DNA of 10,747 bases. Source: Prevotellaceae bacterium. Lineage in GTDB: Bacteria > Bacteroidota > Bacteroidia > Bacteroidales > UBA932. Made by a program: the position numbers and the translations under genes. The notes beneath the pieces are model-generated. The model did not search any database. It had not been told where the DNA came from and saw only the letters and a list, made by a program, of their open reading frames with translations. Shown here piece by piece: positions 5,978 through 10,747 of the stretch. The DNA lies in the NCBI GenBank assembly GCA_031289895.1, contig JAITOP010000117.1:1-10747 (forward strand), in the 5' to 3' direction. Numbering within the stretch: the first letter of the stretch is position 1; every line of letters starts with the position of its first letter.

Positions 5978-6201
5978 AATACGCACATTTTTAATTTTTT
6001 ATTGGAAAAGCGTTTAGCTGTTATTTTTGTATTTCGAAATCTCAACAATTTCAAAGTCAATCAAAAGTAAAGTCAAAAGCGTTCGCACTGTTTCAGTGCG
6101 GACTTTACTTTGATTTTATTTGATTGCCTTAGGTAGTTGAGAACCTCGAAATACAGATAATAATTAGAGTTTTGTCTGCGCTTTTTTTATGTGCGTATTT
6201 G
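5978..6201 (+). ncRNA. Candidate structured RNA (long nested hairpin; possibly 6S-like)
   Basis: The stretch folds on itself as a rod of nested helices, each a true complement: 5978-5988/6189-6199 (11 bp), 6006-6012/6179-6185 (7 bp), 6028-6037/6146-6155 (10 bp), 6040-6046/6136-6142 (7 bp), 6058-6065/6119-6126 (8 bp), 6065-6074/6101-6110 (10 bp, competing at one base), and the tip 6084-6090/6094-6100 (7 bp, TTT loop). Internal loops separate them. No reading frame explains the symmetry. A -7 box lies upstream and a U-run (6182-6188) closes the second helix. A rod with internal bubbles of about 200 nt is the general shape of 6S RNA, but I cannot confirm conserved 6S bases. The alternative is a palindromic MITE. 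The strand is assigned from the promoter. Confidence 0.5.
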
Positions 6202-6202
6202 A

Positions 6203-6340
6203 AAACAAAAAAGACATCGATGGGAAAAGGTTCTTGCAAAACCACCTAAAACAAAAGAGCAAGACGAGTATTTGAAAATCGTTAAGAGTAGAGGAAAAAT
6301 AAAATATTTATTGTATTTATTGGTTTCTAAGTTGTTATAA
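6203..6340 (+). pseudogene. Orphan coding remnant without start codon
   Basis: Read from a stop at 6200-6202, the frame is open for 45 codons to a TAA at 6338-6340 and gives a protein-like sequence (WEKVLAKPPKTKEQDEYLKI followed by VKSRGKIKYLLYLL). No ATG, GTG or TTG precedes its plausible part. The charged, non-repetitive composition of the first half looks like a decayed gene end rather than noise; the second half drifts into low-complexity Leu/Tyr. I do not recognise the family. It begins immediately at the edge of the nested-hairpin structure. Confidence 0.3.
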
Positions 6341-6382
6341 TGAATTGAGAGGTCAAAAAACAGTCAATATTTATTTGAAACA

Positions 6383-6390
6383 TATCTTTG
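6383..6390 (+). promoter_or_regulatory. -7 box for the outer-membrane protein gene
   Basis: TATCTTTG followed by C, the most typical -7 form in this phylum, 18 bases before the ATG at 6409. No TTTG is present at the expected -33 position, so the leader would be about 12 bases and the promoter may be weak or activator-dependent. Confidence 0.55.
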
Positions 6391-6408
6391 CAATTAAAAA
6401 AATAAATT

Positions 6409-6978
6409 ATGAAGAATATTATAACATTATTACTTTTATGCGCTTGTTTTCAGCAAGTTCAAGCACAAAATGATGACGCTGCTTTCGAAAAAAGTATGGT
6501 AAAAACAGAGTCAACTCACATTGTAGATGTTGGTTGGGTTGGTGTTGGTTATACTTATGAGTATGCGTTTGCCGAACATTATACAATAAGTGGCGGCGCA
6601 GGAATTACGGGATATGCAGGATACACATCATCAGATTTTTTTGGCAATTATTGGACTTATGCTTTCCATCCTTACGTAAGTATCGAGCCGCGTTATTATT
6701 ACAATTTGCAAAAACGTGTACGCAAAGGCAAAAGCATAGATGGAAACACAGGCTCGTTTTTAGCCGTTCAGGGTAGTTATATTTTCAAACCCATAAAAAA
6801 GCATAATGTTTATGGCAGTGTATCTACCTTTGCCGTAGCTCCATATTGGGGTTTGCGCCGAATATGGTGGAATCATTTGCTTTTTGAATTTCGTGCAGGT
6901 TTGGCTTTCGGATTCAACAATTATAATGATTCTAATGTAGGTATTACTCTTGGTATAAGGTTGGGATATAAGTTTTAA
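6409..6978 (+). CDS. Small outer-membrane beta-barrel-like protein
   Basis: A 189-residue protein with a signal peptide (MKNIITLLLLCACFQQVQAQ, cleavage expected after residue 18-20) and a mature part rich in Gly, Tyr, Phe and Trp. Alternating-pattern strands are visible: IVDVGWVGVGYTYEYAF (38-54), YTISGGAGITGYAGY (58-72), YAFHPYVSIEPRYYYNL (84-100), GSFLAVQGSYIFK (115-127), HLLFEFRAGLAFGF (156-169) and a final VGITLGIRLGYKF ending in Phe, as is usual for barrels inserted by the BAM complex. An eight-stranded or so barrel is likely. It resembles the many uncharacterised Bacteroidota small outer membrane proteins; no enzymatic motif is seen. It is transcribed alone, with its own -7 box and terminator, between 70-base direct repeats. 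Confidence 0.78.
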   Translation: MKNIITLLLLCACFQQVQAQNDDAAFEKSMVKTESTHIVDVGWVGVGYTYEYAFAEHYTISGGAGITGYAGYTSSDFFGNYWTYAFHPYVSIEPRYYYNLQKRVRKGKSIDGNTGSFLAVQGSYIFKPIKKHNVYGSVSTFAVAPYWGLRRIWWNHLLFEFRAGLAFGFNNYNDSNVGITLGIRLGYKF

Positions 6979-6999
6979 ACTTTTCTCAATGTAGAATAA

Positions 7000-7036
7000 A
7001 AAAAACGACTGTATAAATTCAGTCGTTTTTTGTTTT
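7000..7036 (+). terminator. Rho-independent terminator after the outer-membrane protein gene
   Basis: AAAAAACGACTG pairs with CAGTCGTTTTTT around an eight-base loop (TATAAATT), then GTTTTTT. This strong bidirectional-looking stem ends the 6409-6978 transcript. Its distal arm starts direct repeat copy B. Confidence 0.85.
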
Positions 7037-7092
7037 TTAAATACGGTTAATATTCTTATTTATAAAATTTTGGGTTAATTATTTTCAAAGAT
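7023..7092 (+). repeat. 70-bp direct repeat, copy B
   Basis: Near-identical to 5808-5878: the same TCGTTTTTTG, AAATACGGTTAATATTCTTA, TTGGGTTAATT and TCAAAGAT blocks. After CAAAGAT the two copies diverge (ATTACGTGAAATT here against GTGAAAAAAAAA at copy A). Confidence 0.9.
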
Positions 7093-7353
7093 TACGTGAA
7101 ATTTCAGATGTGTTTTGGAAACGTTAATATTTAAGGTTAAATGAATGGAATTTTTTGAGGTGCAATTTTGTTACTTCAAAACAGAATTTTGTTATATTTT
7201 TAACAGTTCACACAAATATCACATCGTAAAAATAATTTATATTTAATATAAAAACATCAATAATATTGTACATAAATAACTTTTAGTAAAATAGTTAATA
7301 ATATTAGTTTTGTTTTTTGACAAGATAAGGGAAATAAAAAATTGTTATATTTT
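7093..7353. other. Intergenic stretch without a recognisable gene
   Basis: AT-rich sequence upstream of the XRE promoter with no open frame of protein-like composition on either strand. A -7-like TAGTTTTG stands at 7305-7312 without a -33 partner and could be a second, distal start for the downstream operon. Otherwise I see nothing definite. Confidence 0.5.
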
Positions 7354-7383
7354 TTTGTATTATATAAAAAAAGCGTATTTTTG
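7354..7383 (+). promoter_or_regulatory. Promoter of the XRE-peptidase-PIN operon
   Basis: TTTG at 7354-7357, 18 bases, TATTTTTG at 7376-7383; start expected near 7390, leader about 37 bases to the ATG at 7427. A TTATAT/ATATAA inverted pair (7345-7350 and 7362-7367) spans the -33 element and could be an operator for the XRE protein, though AT-richness makes this weak. Confidence 0.65.
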
Positions 7384-7426
7384 TAACAAAAAAACAAACT
7401 TTATATTATTAACGAAAACAAACATT

Positions 7427-7759
7427 ATGTTATCTAAAAATATTCGCACTTTGCGTGAAAATTTGGGTTATACACAGGCTCAAATAGGAGGTTTTTTAGG
7501 TGTTTCGGCAGCTGCTGTTACACAATATGAAACCGGAGTAAGAGAAATTCCGGTTGAAGTAGTAAGCAAATTATCTCTTCTTTTTAACGTTGATGAGTAT
7601 GAATTGTATCAGGATAGTCCGCAGCAACAAGAAATATTAGCAGCTTTTGCATTTCGTTCCGAACAATTCAGTGAAAGCGATTTAAAAAATATCATTGCTT
7701 TAAAAAAAATAATTTTAAATTATTTTCATTTATTAAATACCTTAAATAATGAGAAATAG
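7427..7759 (+). CDS. XRE-family transcriptional regulator / antitoxin
   Basis: A 110-residue protein. Residues 4-60 form a Cro/CI helix-turn-helix: IRTLRENLGYTQAQIGGFLG then VSAAAVTQYETGVREIPVEV. The C-terminal part reads AAFAFRSEQFSESDLKNI (72-89) then IALKKIILNYFHLL, a tail characteristic of XRE proteins encoded beside ImmA/IrrE peptidases; it is the likely contact and cleavage region for the partner. The frame is open for 39 more codons upstream, but the promoter -33 and -7 boxes lie inside that extension, so the ATG at 7427, with the usual MLSKNIRTLR start, is the real one. Its 3' end overlaps the peptidase gene by 11 bases. It is expected to repress its own operon and, by analogy with ImmR/ImmA, to be inactivated by the peptidase. 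Confidence 0.9.
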   Translation: MLSKNIRTLRENLGYTQAQIGGFLGVSAAAVTQYETGVREIPVEVVSKLSLLFNVDEYELYQDSPQQQEILAAFAFRSEQFSESDLKNIIALKKIILNYFHLLNTLNNEK

Positions 7760-8492
7760 ACATTCAGAATTAGCGTTTTTTGCCCAAGATTTCAGAGATA
7801 AAAATGGATTAAATGAAATAGAATCTATCCGAATTAAAAGCATACTTCATAAAAATAATATACTTACTATTTACAGGTCATTAAGTTCGGGATTTGCAGG
7901 TATGTGCGCAATTATTAATATCAACACCGAAAACAAAGCACGGTTTTTGCTTATAAATAGTGAGCATACTATAGGCAAACAGCATTTTACAATTTGTCAC
8001 GAATTATATCACTTATATTTTCAAAAAGATTTTAAACATCGAATTTGTATAGACGTTGGAAATTTTAACAAACAAACCAAAGATACAGATGAATATGATG
8101 CCGACCTGTTTGCCGTAAATCTGCTCTTACCCGAAAGAGGTGTCTGGAACATGATTCCGGAAACGGAACGCAAAAAAAATAAAATACAAATAAGTACTGT
8201 AATTTCAATCGAACAATATTATGCAAGTTCTCATTCTGCATTATTATTTCGTTTGTTTAACATGAATTTAATAGACGAAAAATATAAAGAAGAATTATCT
8301 TATGGCGTAAAAAACATAGCCCAGCGTTTAGGATATAATACCGATTTGTACGAAAAAGGGAATAATAATGTACGAATAGGAGATTACGGAACATTAGCTT
8401 ATAAGGCTTGGAATAAAGGCATTATTTCTGAAAGTATGTATTTTTCGCTATTGGAAGATATTGGAATAGATGTATCAAAATTATTTGAATAA
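7749..8492 (+). CDS. ImmA/IrrE-family (COG2856) zinc metallopeptidase
   Basis: A 247-residue cytoplasmic protein. The HExxH zinc motif is CHELYHLY with His84, Glu85 and His88; the third ligand is Glu115 in DEYDADLFAVNLLLPE (114-129), exactly the ExxADxFAxxLLxP pattern of the family. The metal site is therefore complete. Residues about 185-247 (SYGVKNIAQRLGYNTDLYEK, then IGDYGTLAYKAW and ISESMYFSLLEDIGID) are a C-terminal domain often present in these proteins. ImmA of ICEBs1 cleaves the XRE repressor ImmR, and XRE-COG2856 pairs are also reported as toxin-antitoxin or anti-phage modules (RosmerTA type). The gene overlaps the XRE gene by 11 bases and is followed by a nuclease-like gene after at most four bases, so the three form one unit. 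Confidence 0.92.
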   Translation: MRNRHSELAFFAQDFRDKNGLNEIESIRIKSILHKNNILTIYRSLSSGFAGMCAIININTENKARFLLINSEHTIGKQHFTICHELYHLYFQKDFKHRICIDVGNFNKQTKDTDEYDADLFAVNLLLPERGVWNMIPETERKKNKIQISTVISIEQYYASSHSALLFRLFNMNLIDEKYKEELSYGVKNIAQRLGYNTDLYEKGNNNVRIGDYGTLAYKAWNKGIISESMYFSLLEDIGIDVSKLFE

Positions 8493-8496
8493 AATA

Positions 8497-9057
8497 ATGA
8501 GGACGAACGATAAACCTGAAAAAACAATATTATTAGACAGTGATATTATTTCTCATTTTGTTGCCAATAACAAACTGAAAGATTTGCCGTATATACTTAA
8601 TCCTCACAAATGTATTATTATAGATTATGTATATAATGAAATCTCGCGCAACAGATTTCGTGCAGCATTTGTTGATGATTTAATTAAAAAAGGTGTTTTG
8701 TGTAAAATAAATTTTCCTAATGATAATTTAGAAATTAAAAAAGAATTTGCCCGCATTAAAAGTGAAAATTATTTGATTGGAGATGGCGAAAGGGCTTGTA
8801 TGGCTGTGGCAAAATACAATAAAAATATTATAGCAAGCAGTAATTTTAGAGACATCGCGCCATATTGTATAAAACATAATATCCTGTATTTGGGAACATT
8901 AGATATTCTTGTTATAGCAACAAATAAAGAAATATATACAGAAGAAGATTGTGATTTATTTATTCAAACAGCAATAAAAAACAACAATGCAAAATTTCCT
9001 AAAGGCATTACAAAAATAATATACTATGAGGCAAATGATATAAGTTTTATAAATTAG
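8497..9057 (+). CDS. PIN-like nuclease, putative effector/toxin of the XRE-peptidase operon
   Basis: A 186-residue protein from the ATG at 8497, four bases after the peptidase stop; an in-frame ATG at 8470 would overlap the peptidase by 23 bases and add nine residues (MYQNYLNKI) that look non-native. The PIN-like acid pattern is visible: ILLDSDIISHF (Asp14, Asp16), Glu48 in YVYNEISRNRF, IGDGERACMAVAK (Asp96, Glu98) and IIASSNFRDIAPYC (Asn116, Asp119), followed by LGTLDILVIA. The layout, with two N-terminal acids, a GDGE helix and a late SSNFRD strand, matches RNA-cleaving PIN toxins, although the family is not a standard VapC. No small cognate antitoxin is adjacent, so control is presumably by the XRE and peptidase proteins. 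The last 25 residues are weakly conserved-looking. The toxin role is inferred. Confidence 0.75.
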   Translation: MRTNDKPEKTILLDSDIISHFVANNKLKDLPYILNPHKCIIIDYVYNEISRNRFRAAFVDDLIKKGVLCKINFPNDNLEIKKEFARIKSENYLIGDGERACMAVAKYNKNIIASSNFRDIAPYCIKHNILYLGTLDILVIATNKEIYTEEDCDLFIQTAIKNNNAKFPKGITKIIYYEANDISFIN

Positions 9058-9065
9058 TTTGATTT

Positions 9066-9257
9066 TTGTTTCAACAAACCAACAAAGAATATCAAAATCA
9101 AGCCGAGCGCAGTATTTTTCAAAATGAATTTAACTACTTAAAATCACAAATTGTAATATCGACTTGGGCTGGCACTCGTAAATTACCTTTTGCATATACC
9201 AAACAAAGAATAGTTGTTATCAAAATTTTAAAAAAAATATTTGAAAATTTTAAATAA
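9066..9257 (+). pseudogene. ORF6N-domain remnant (C-terminal part)
   Basis: Only a TTG could start this frame. Residues encoded by 9117-9206 read FQNEFNYLKSQIVISTWAGT then RKLPFAYTKQ, matching the distal part of the ORF6N domain (consensus-like ...LKSQI-TS-WGGTRKLPFAFTEQG). The usual continuation (GVAMLSSVL) is lost and replaced by a Lys/Ile-rich tail. The N-terminal half of the domain is missing upstream. It is the first of three ORF6N fragments here. ORF6N is a phage-type DNA-binding domain often found with KilA-N/Ant proteins. Confidence 0.6.
9119..9153 (+). repeat. 35-bp direct repeat, copy 1 (ORF6N-derived)
   Basis: TCAAAATGAATTTAACTACT and the following 15 bases are repeated at 9712-9746 with a single mismatch. 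Both code for NEFN(Y/H)LKSQI in ORF6N remnants. The copies flank the truncated ORF6N gene and hairpin element copy 2. Confidence 0.85.
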
Positions 9258-9272
9258 TCAAATAATTACAAT

Positions 9273-9280
9273 TAACTTTG
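9273..9280 (+). promoter_or_regulatory. -7 box of the truncated ORF6N gene
   Basis: TAACTTTG matches TAnnTTTG, 19 bases before the ATG at 9300; the nearest TTTG upstream (9240-9243) is too far (29 bases). The gene may therefore still be transcribed weakly. Confidence 0.45.
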
Positions 9281-9299
9281 TCATAAATTGCGTAATGAT

Positions 9300-9569
9300 A
9301 TGGAATTGCAAATTATTCAAAATAAAATTTATGAAATACGCGGCGAGCGTGTAATGCTTGATTTTGACTTGGCACAACTATACGAAGTTGAAACTAAGCG
9401 ATTGAAAGAAGCTGTCAGAAGAAATATTCACCGATTTCCACCTGATTTTATGTTTGAATTGACAGAAACGGAATACAACTCACTGATAGACAGTTTGAGG
9501 TCGCAATTTGCGACCTCATATAAATCTCAAAGAGGCATGATTTCAAGCATATTAAGCAATGAAAAATAA
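9300..9569 (+). pseudogene. ORF6N-domain protein, truncated by repeat element
   Basis: From the ATG, 89 residues begin MELQIIQNKIYEIRGERVML and continue through DFDLAQLYEVETKRLKEAVR, RNIHRFPPDFMFELTETEYN and SLRSQFATS, a textbook N-terminal half of an ORF6N domain. The domain should continue with a G-T-RYLPYAFTEQGVAML-type segment, which is absent. The last codons (ILSNEK) and the stop lie inside hairpin repeat copy 2, which starts at 9550. The gene thus looks cut by element insertion or by a rearrangement ending in the element. A TTG four codons upstream (9288) is an unlikely start. A shortened protein could still be made, but a DNA-binding ORF6N fold would be incomplete. Confidence 0.75.
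9496..9518. repeat. 23-bp perfect palindrome inside the ORF6N coding region
   Basis: TGAGGTCGCAA, one central T, TTGCGACCTCA: eleven perfect base pairs per arm. It codes for the LRSQFATS part of the ORF6N domain. It could form a strong hairpin in mRNA or be a protein-binding dyad. Confidence 0.85.
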
Positions 9570-9691
9570 ATAAGATATAAATGTTTCTGGATTGCTTCGT
9601 TCCTCGCAATGACGTGAAGTCCATGCGTCATTGCGAGGAACGAAGCAATCCGAAAATTAAAAATATTACAAGTTGTTTTTTTGTGCCTAAA
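9550..9691. repeat. Hairpin-bearing interspersed repeat, copy 2 (about 142 bp)
   Basis: A perfect 26-bp inverted repeat (9589-9614 and 9626-9651, loop 11 bases) around GGATTGCTTCGTTCCTCGCA, with flanks homologous to copy 1 on both sides: TATTAAGCAATGA at the left edge and TTGTGCCTAAA at the right. The GCAATCC/ATTGCGAGGAACGAAGC core is, to my knowledge, very widespread as an interspersed repeat in several phyla. Orientation is the same as copy 1. Confidence 0.88.
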
Positions 9692-9712
9692 CAGCAAAAA
9701 AGCGATAGAACT

Positions 9713-9754
9713 CAAAATGAATTTAACCACTTAAAATCACAAATTGCGACATAA
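9713..9754 (+). pseudogene. ORF6N-domain remnant (short internal piece)
   Basis: Thirteen codons reading QNEFNHLKSQIAT followed by TAA, directly after repeat copy 2. They correspond to the NEF--LKSQIATS segment of the ORF6N domain, the same segment as in the 9117 remnant. It is not a continuation of the truncated gene upstream, which already encodes its own version (LRSQFATS), so it derives from another ORF6N copy. Confidence 0.5.
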
Positions 9755-9776
9755 AATAAAAATATCCCAAAAAATA

Positions 9777-9808
9777 ATTGTAAAATATAAAATTTTTCAC
9801 CAAATTTG
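9777..9808 (+). promoter_or_regulatory. Probable promoter of the mscS-like gene
   Basis: ATTG at 9777-9780, 20 bases, CAAATTTG at 9801-9808 (one mismatch from TAnnTTTG). A start near 9815 leaves a leader of about 27 bases before the ATG at 9842. Confidence 0.5.
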
Positions 9809-9841
9809 CATTTTAATTAGATTTATTTAATTCATAATAAC

Positions 9842-10747
9842 ATGAACGATACTATTGTAAACATAACACAAAACGCCATAACACAGGCAAGCGATTTTCT
9901 GACAACCGACTCTATTCCGGTAAAGGATAAACTTAGTTTTATTATTTCCGACTTTGTTCCCAAATTTATAGAATGGGGGATTACGGCAGGATTGAAATTA
10001 ATAGCGGCAATTATTATTATTTCCGTAGGTTTTTGGATAACCAAAAAATTAACAAAATTATTTGTCAAAGCATTGCAGCATCGCAATACCGACCATTTGC
10101 TATGTTCATTTTTGCGTTCAATGTGTAATATCATACTTAAAATCATTGTGTTGATAATTGCCATTCAGGTTTTGGGAATAGAAACAATGTCGTTTGCCGC
10201 AGTGCTTGCAGCAATTGGCGTTGGTGTAGGAATGGCGCTTTCGGGAACGTTGCAGAATTTTGCAGGCGGAATTGTTTTGCTGCTGTTTAAACCGTTTAAA
10301 GTTGGCGATTTTGTTGAATGTCAAAGTTTTTCGGGAACTATTTTACAAATCCGTATATTTATGACCGAGATAAAAACTCCCGACAATAAAATCGTATTTG
10401 TACCCAATTCAACGCTGATAAGTTCGCCGCTGATAAATTACACAAGAGAAGATATTCGCCGTATTGATATTGATTTTTCGGTTGCTTACGGAACAAATCT
10501 GAAACAAGCAAAAGAAATAATAGAAAATATTGCAGCAAACGAAAAAGGCATTTTGCAAGAACCGGCAACCACAACTTTTGTGTCGTCGCTTGCCGATAGC
10601 TGCGTAATAATCACCATGCGCTCGTGGACAAAAACCAACGATTACTGGACAGTAAAATATAACATGAACGAAAACATTTACAACGCATTCAACGAAAAAG
10701 GCATTGATATTCCGTTCCCGCAAATTACTGTACACATGCAGAAATAA
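9842..10747 (+). CDS. MscS-family small-conductance mechanosensitive channel
   Basis: A complete 301-residue inner-membrane channel that should open under membrane tension to release osmolytes during hypo-osmotic shock. A short N-terminal segment is followed by TM1 (about 47-67), TM2 (93-113) and the pore helix TM3 with its glycine/alanine-rich packing surface, FAAVLAAIGVGVGMALSG (118-135), then QNFAGGIVLLLFKPFKVGDF, the TM3b-to-beta-domain junction. The beta domain (VECQSFSGTILQIRIF, TPDNKIVFVPNSTLISSPLI) and the C-terminal alpha/beta cage (205-298, ending GIDIPFPQITVHM) are typical. Length is close to E. coli MscS (286). It is transcribed alone from a promoter near 9777-9808; the stop falls on the final base of the window, so its terminator is not visible. 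A paralogue-specific symbol is not assigned. Confidence 0.95.
   Translation: MNDTIVNITQNAITQASDFLTTDSIPVKDKLSFIISDFVPKFIEWGITAGLKLIAAIIIISVGFWITKKLTKLFVKALQHRNTDHLLCSFLRSMCNIILKIIVLIIAIQVLGIETMSFAAVLAAIGVGVGMALSGTLQNFAGGIVLLLFKPFKVGDFVECQSFSGTILQIRIFMTEIKTPDNKIVFVPNSTLISSPLINYTREDIRRIDIDFSVAYGTNLKQAKEIIENIAANEKGILQEPATTTFVSSLADSCVIITMRSWTKTNDYWTVKYNMNENIYNAFNEKGIDIPFPQITVHMQK

Noticed and set aside
5842..6060. Minus-strand frame of 72 codons
   Set aside because: It overlaps the direct repeat, the rightward -7 box and the hairpin structure, and its sequence is low-complexity.
5978..6201. Structured region considered as tmRNA, RNase P RNA or SRP RNA
   Set aside because: No tRNA-like ends, no tag-peptide frame, no RNase P core motifs and no SRP GGAA-type tip; only a general 6S-like rod shape remains possible.
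7310..7426. 39-codon N-terminal extension of the XRE regulator
   Set aside because: The operon's -33 and -7 promoter boxes lie inside it, and the HTH protein begins naturally at MLSKNIRTLR (7427).
8470..8496. Upstream ATG for the PIN-like gene, adding nine residues
   Set aside because: It lies wholly within the end of the peptidase gene; the ATG at 8497, four bases after its stop, leaves a normal lead into the first PIN strand. The longer form cannot be fully excluded.
9527..9730. Minus-strand frame of 67 codons across repeat copy 2
   Set aside because: It reads through the hairpin repeat (VIARNEAI-type translation), a familiar spurious product of this repeat, and has no other gene-like feature.
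9832..10735. Minus-strand frames opposite the MscS gene
   Set aside because: Shadows of the mechanosensitive channel coding sequence, without promoters or recognisable domains.

Overview
The window looks like a chromosomal segment from an AT-rich member of the Bacteroidota, probably Bacteroidales-like. The basis is the promoter type and the gene families. Several intergenic regions carry the phylum-specific promoter (TTTG near -33, about 18-21 bases, then TAnnTTTG at -7). IspE begins MIVFPNAKINLGL, exported proteins carry short signal peptides ending ...AQ, and ORF6N remnants and small lipoproteins are present. Shine-Dalgarno sequences are weak or absent, as is usual in this phylum. No tRNA, rRNA or CRISPR array is visible.

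Layout. 22-1746: two adjacent plus-strand exported hydrolases, an alpha/beta hydrolase and a class-3-lipase-like lipoprotein. 1740-1908: two kinds of short tandem repeat. 1920-2563 (minus): a PIN-domain ribonuclease-like toxin followed by a small putative antitoxin, overlapping by ATGA, with a very good promoter. 2752-3946 (plus): an ECF sigma factor and a membrane protein one base downstream that may be its regulator. 3947-4331: a hairpin repeat element (copy 1), a terminator and a 146-base tract without any G that runs into the 3' end of ispE (4332-5144, minus). 5348-5734: a small lipoprotein. 5735-6408: no intact gene, but a promoter, a roughly 220-nt nested inverted-repeat structure that is a good candidate for a structured RNA, and an orphan coding remnant. 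6409-6978: a small outer-membrane beta-barrel-like protein. Near-identical 70-base direct repeats lie on either side of the segment from the RNA candidate to the barrel gene.

7354-9057 is the most interesting locus: a promoter followed by three tightly packed genes, an XRE repressor/antitoxin, an ImmA/IrrE-type zinc peptidase and a PIN-like nuclease. This architecture suggests a three-component toxin-antitoxin or phage-defence module in which the peptidase and regulator together control or sense release of the nuclease. Immediately downstream (9060-9760) is a graveyard of at least three ORF6N (phage-type DNA-binding) fragments. One is cut off by the second copy of the hairpin element, whose sequence supplies its last codons and stop. 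The window closes with a complete MscS-type mechanosensitive channel gene (9842-10747).

Taken together, ordinary housekeeping genes (ispE, mscS) alternate with accessory islands: two PIN modules, ORF6N debris and repeat elements. The order suggests repeated small insertions and losses between stable genes.
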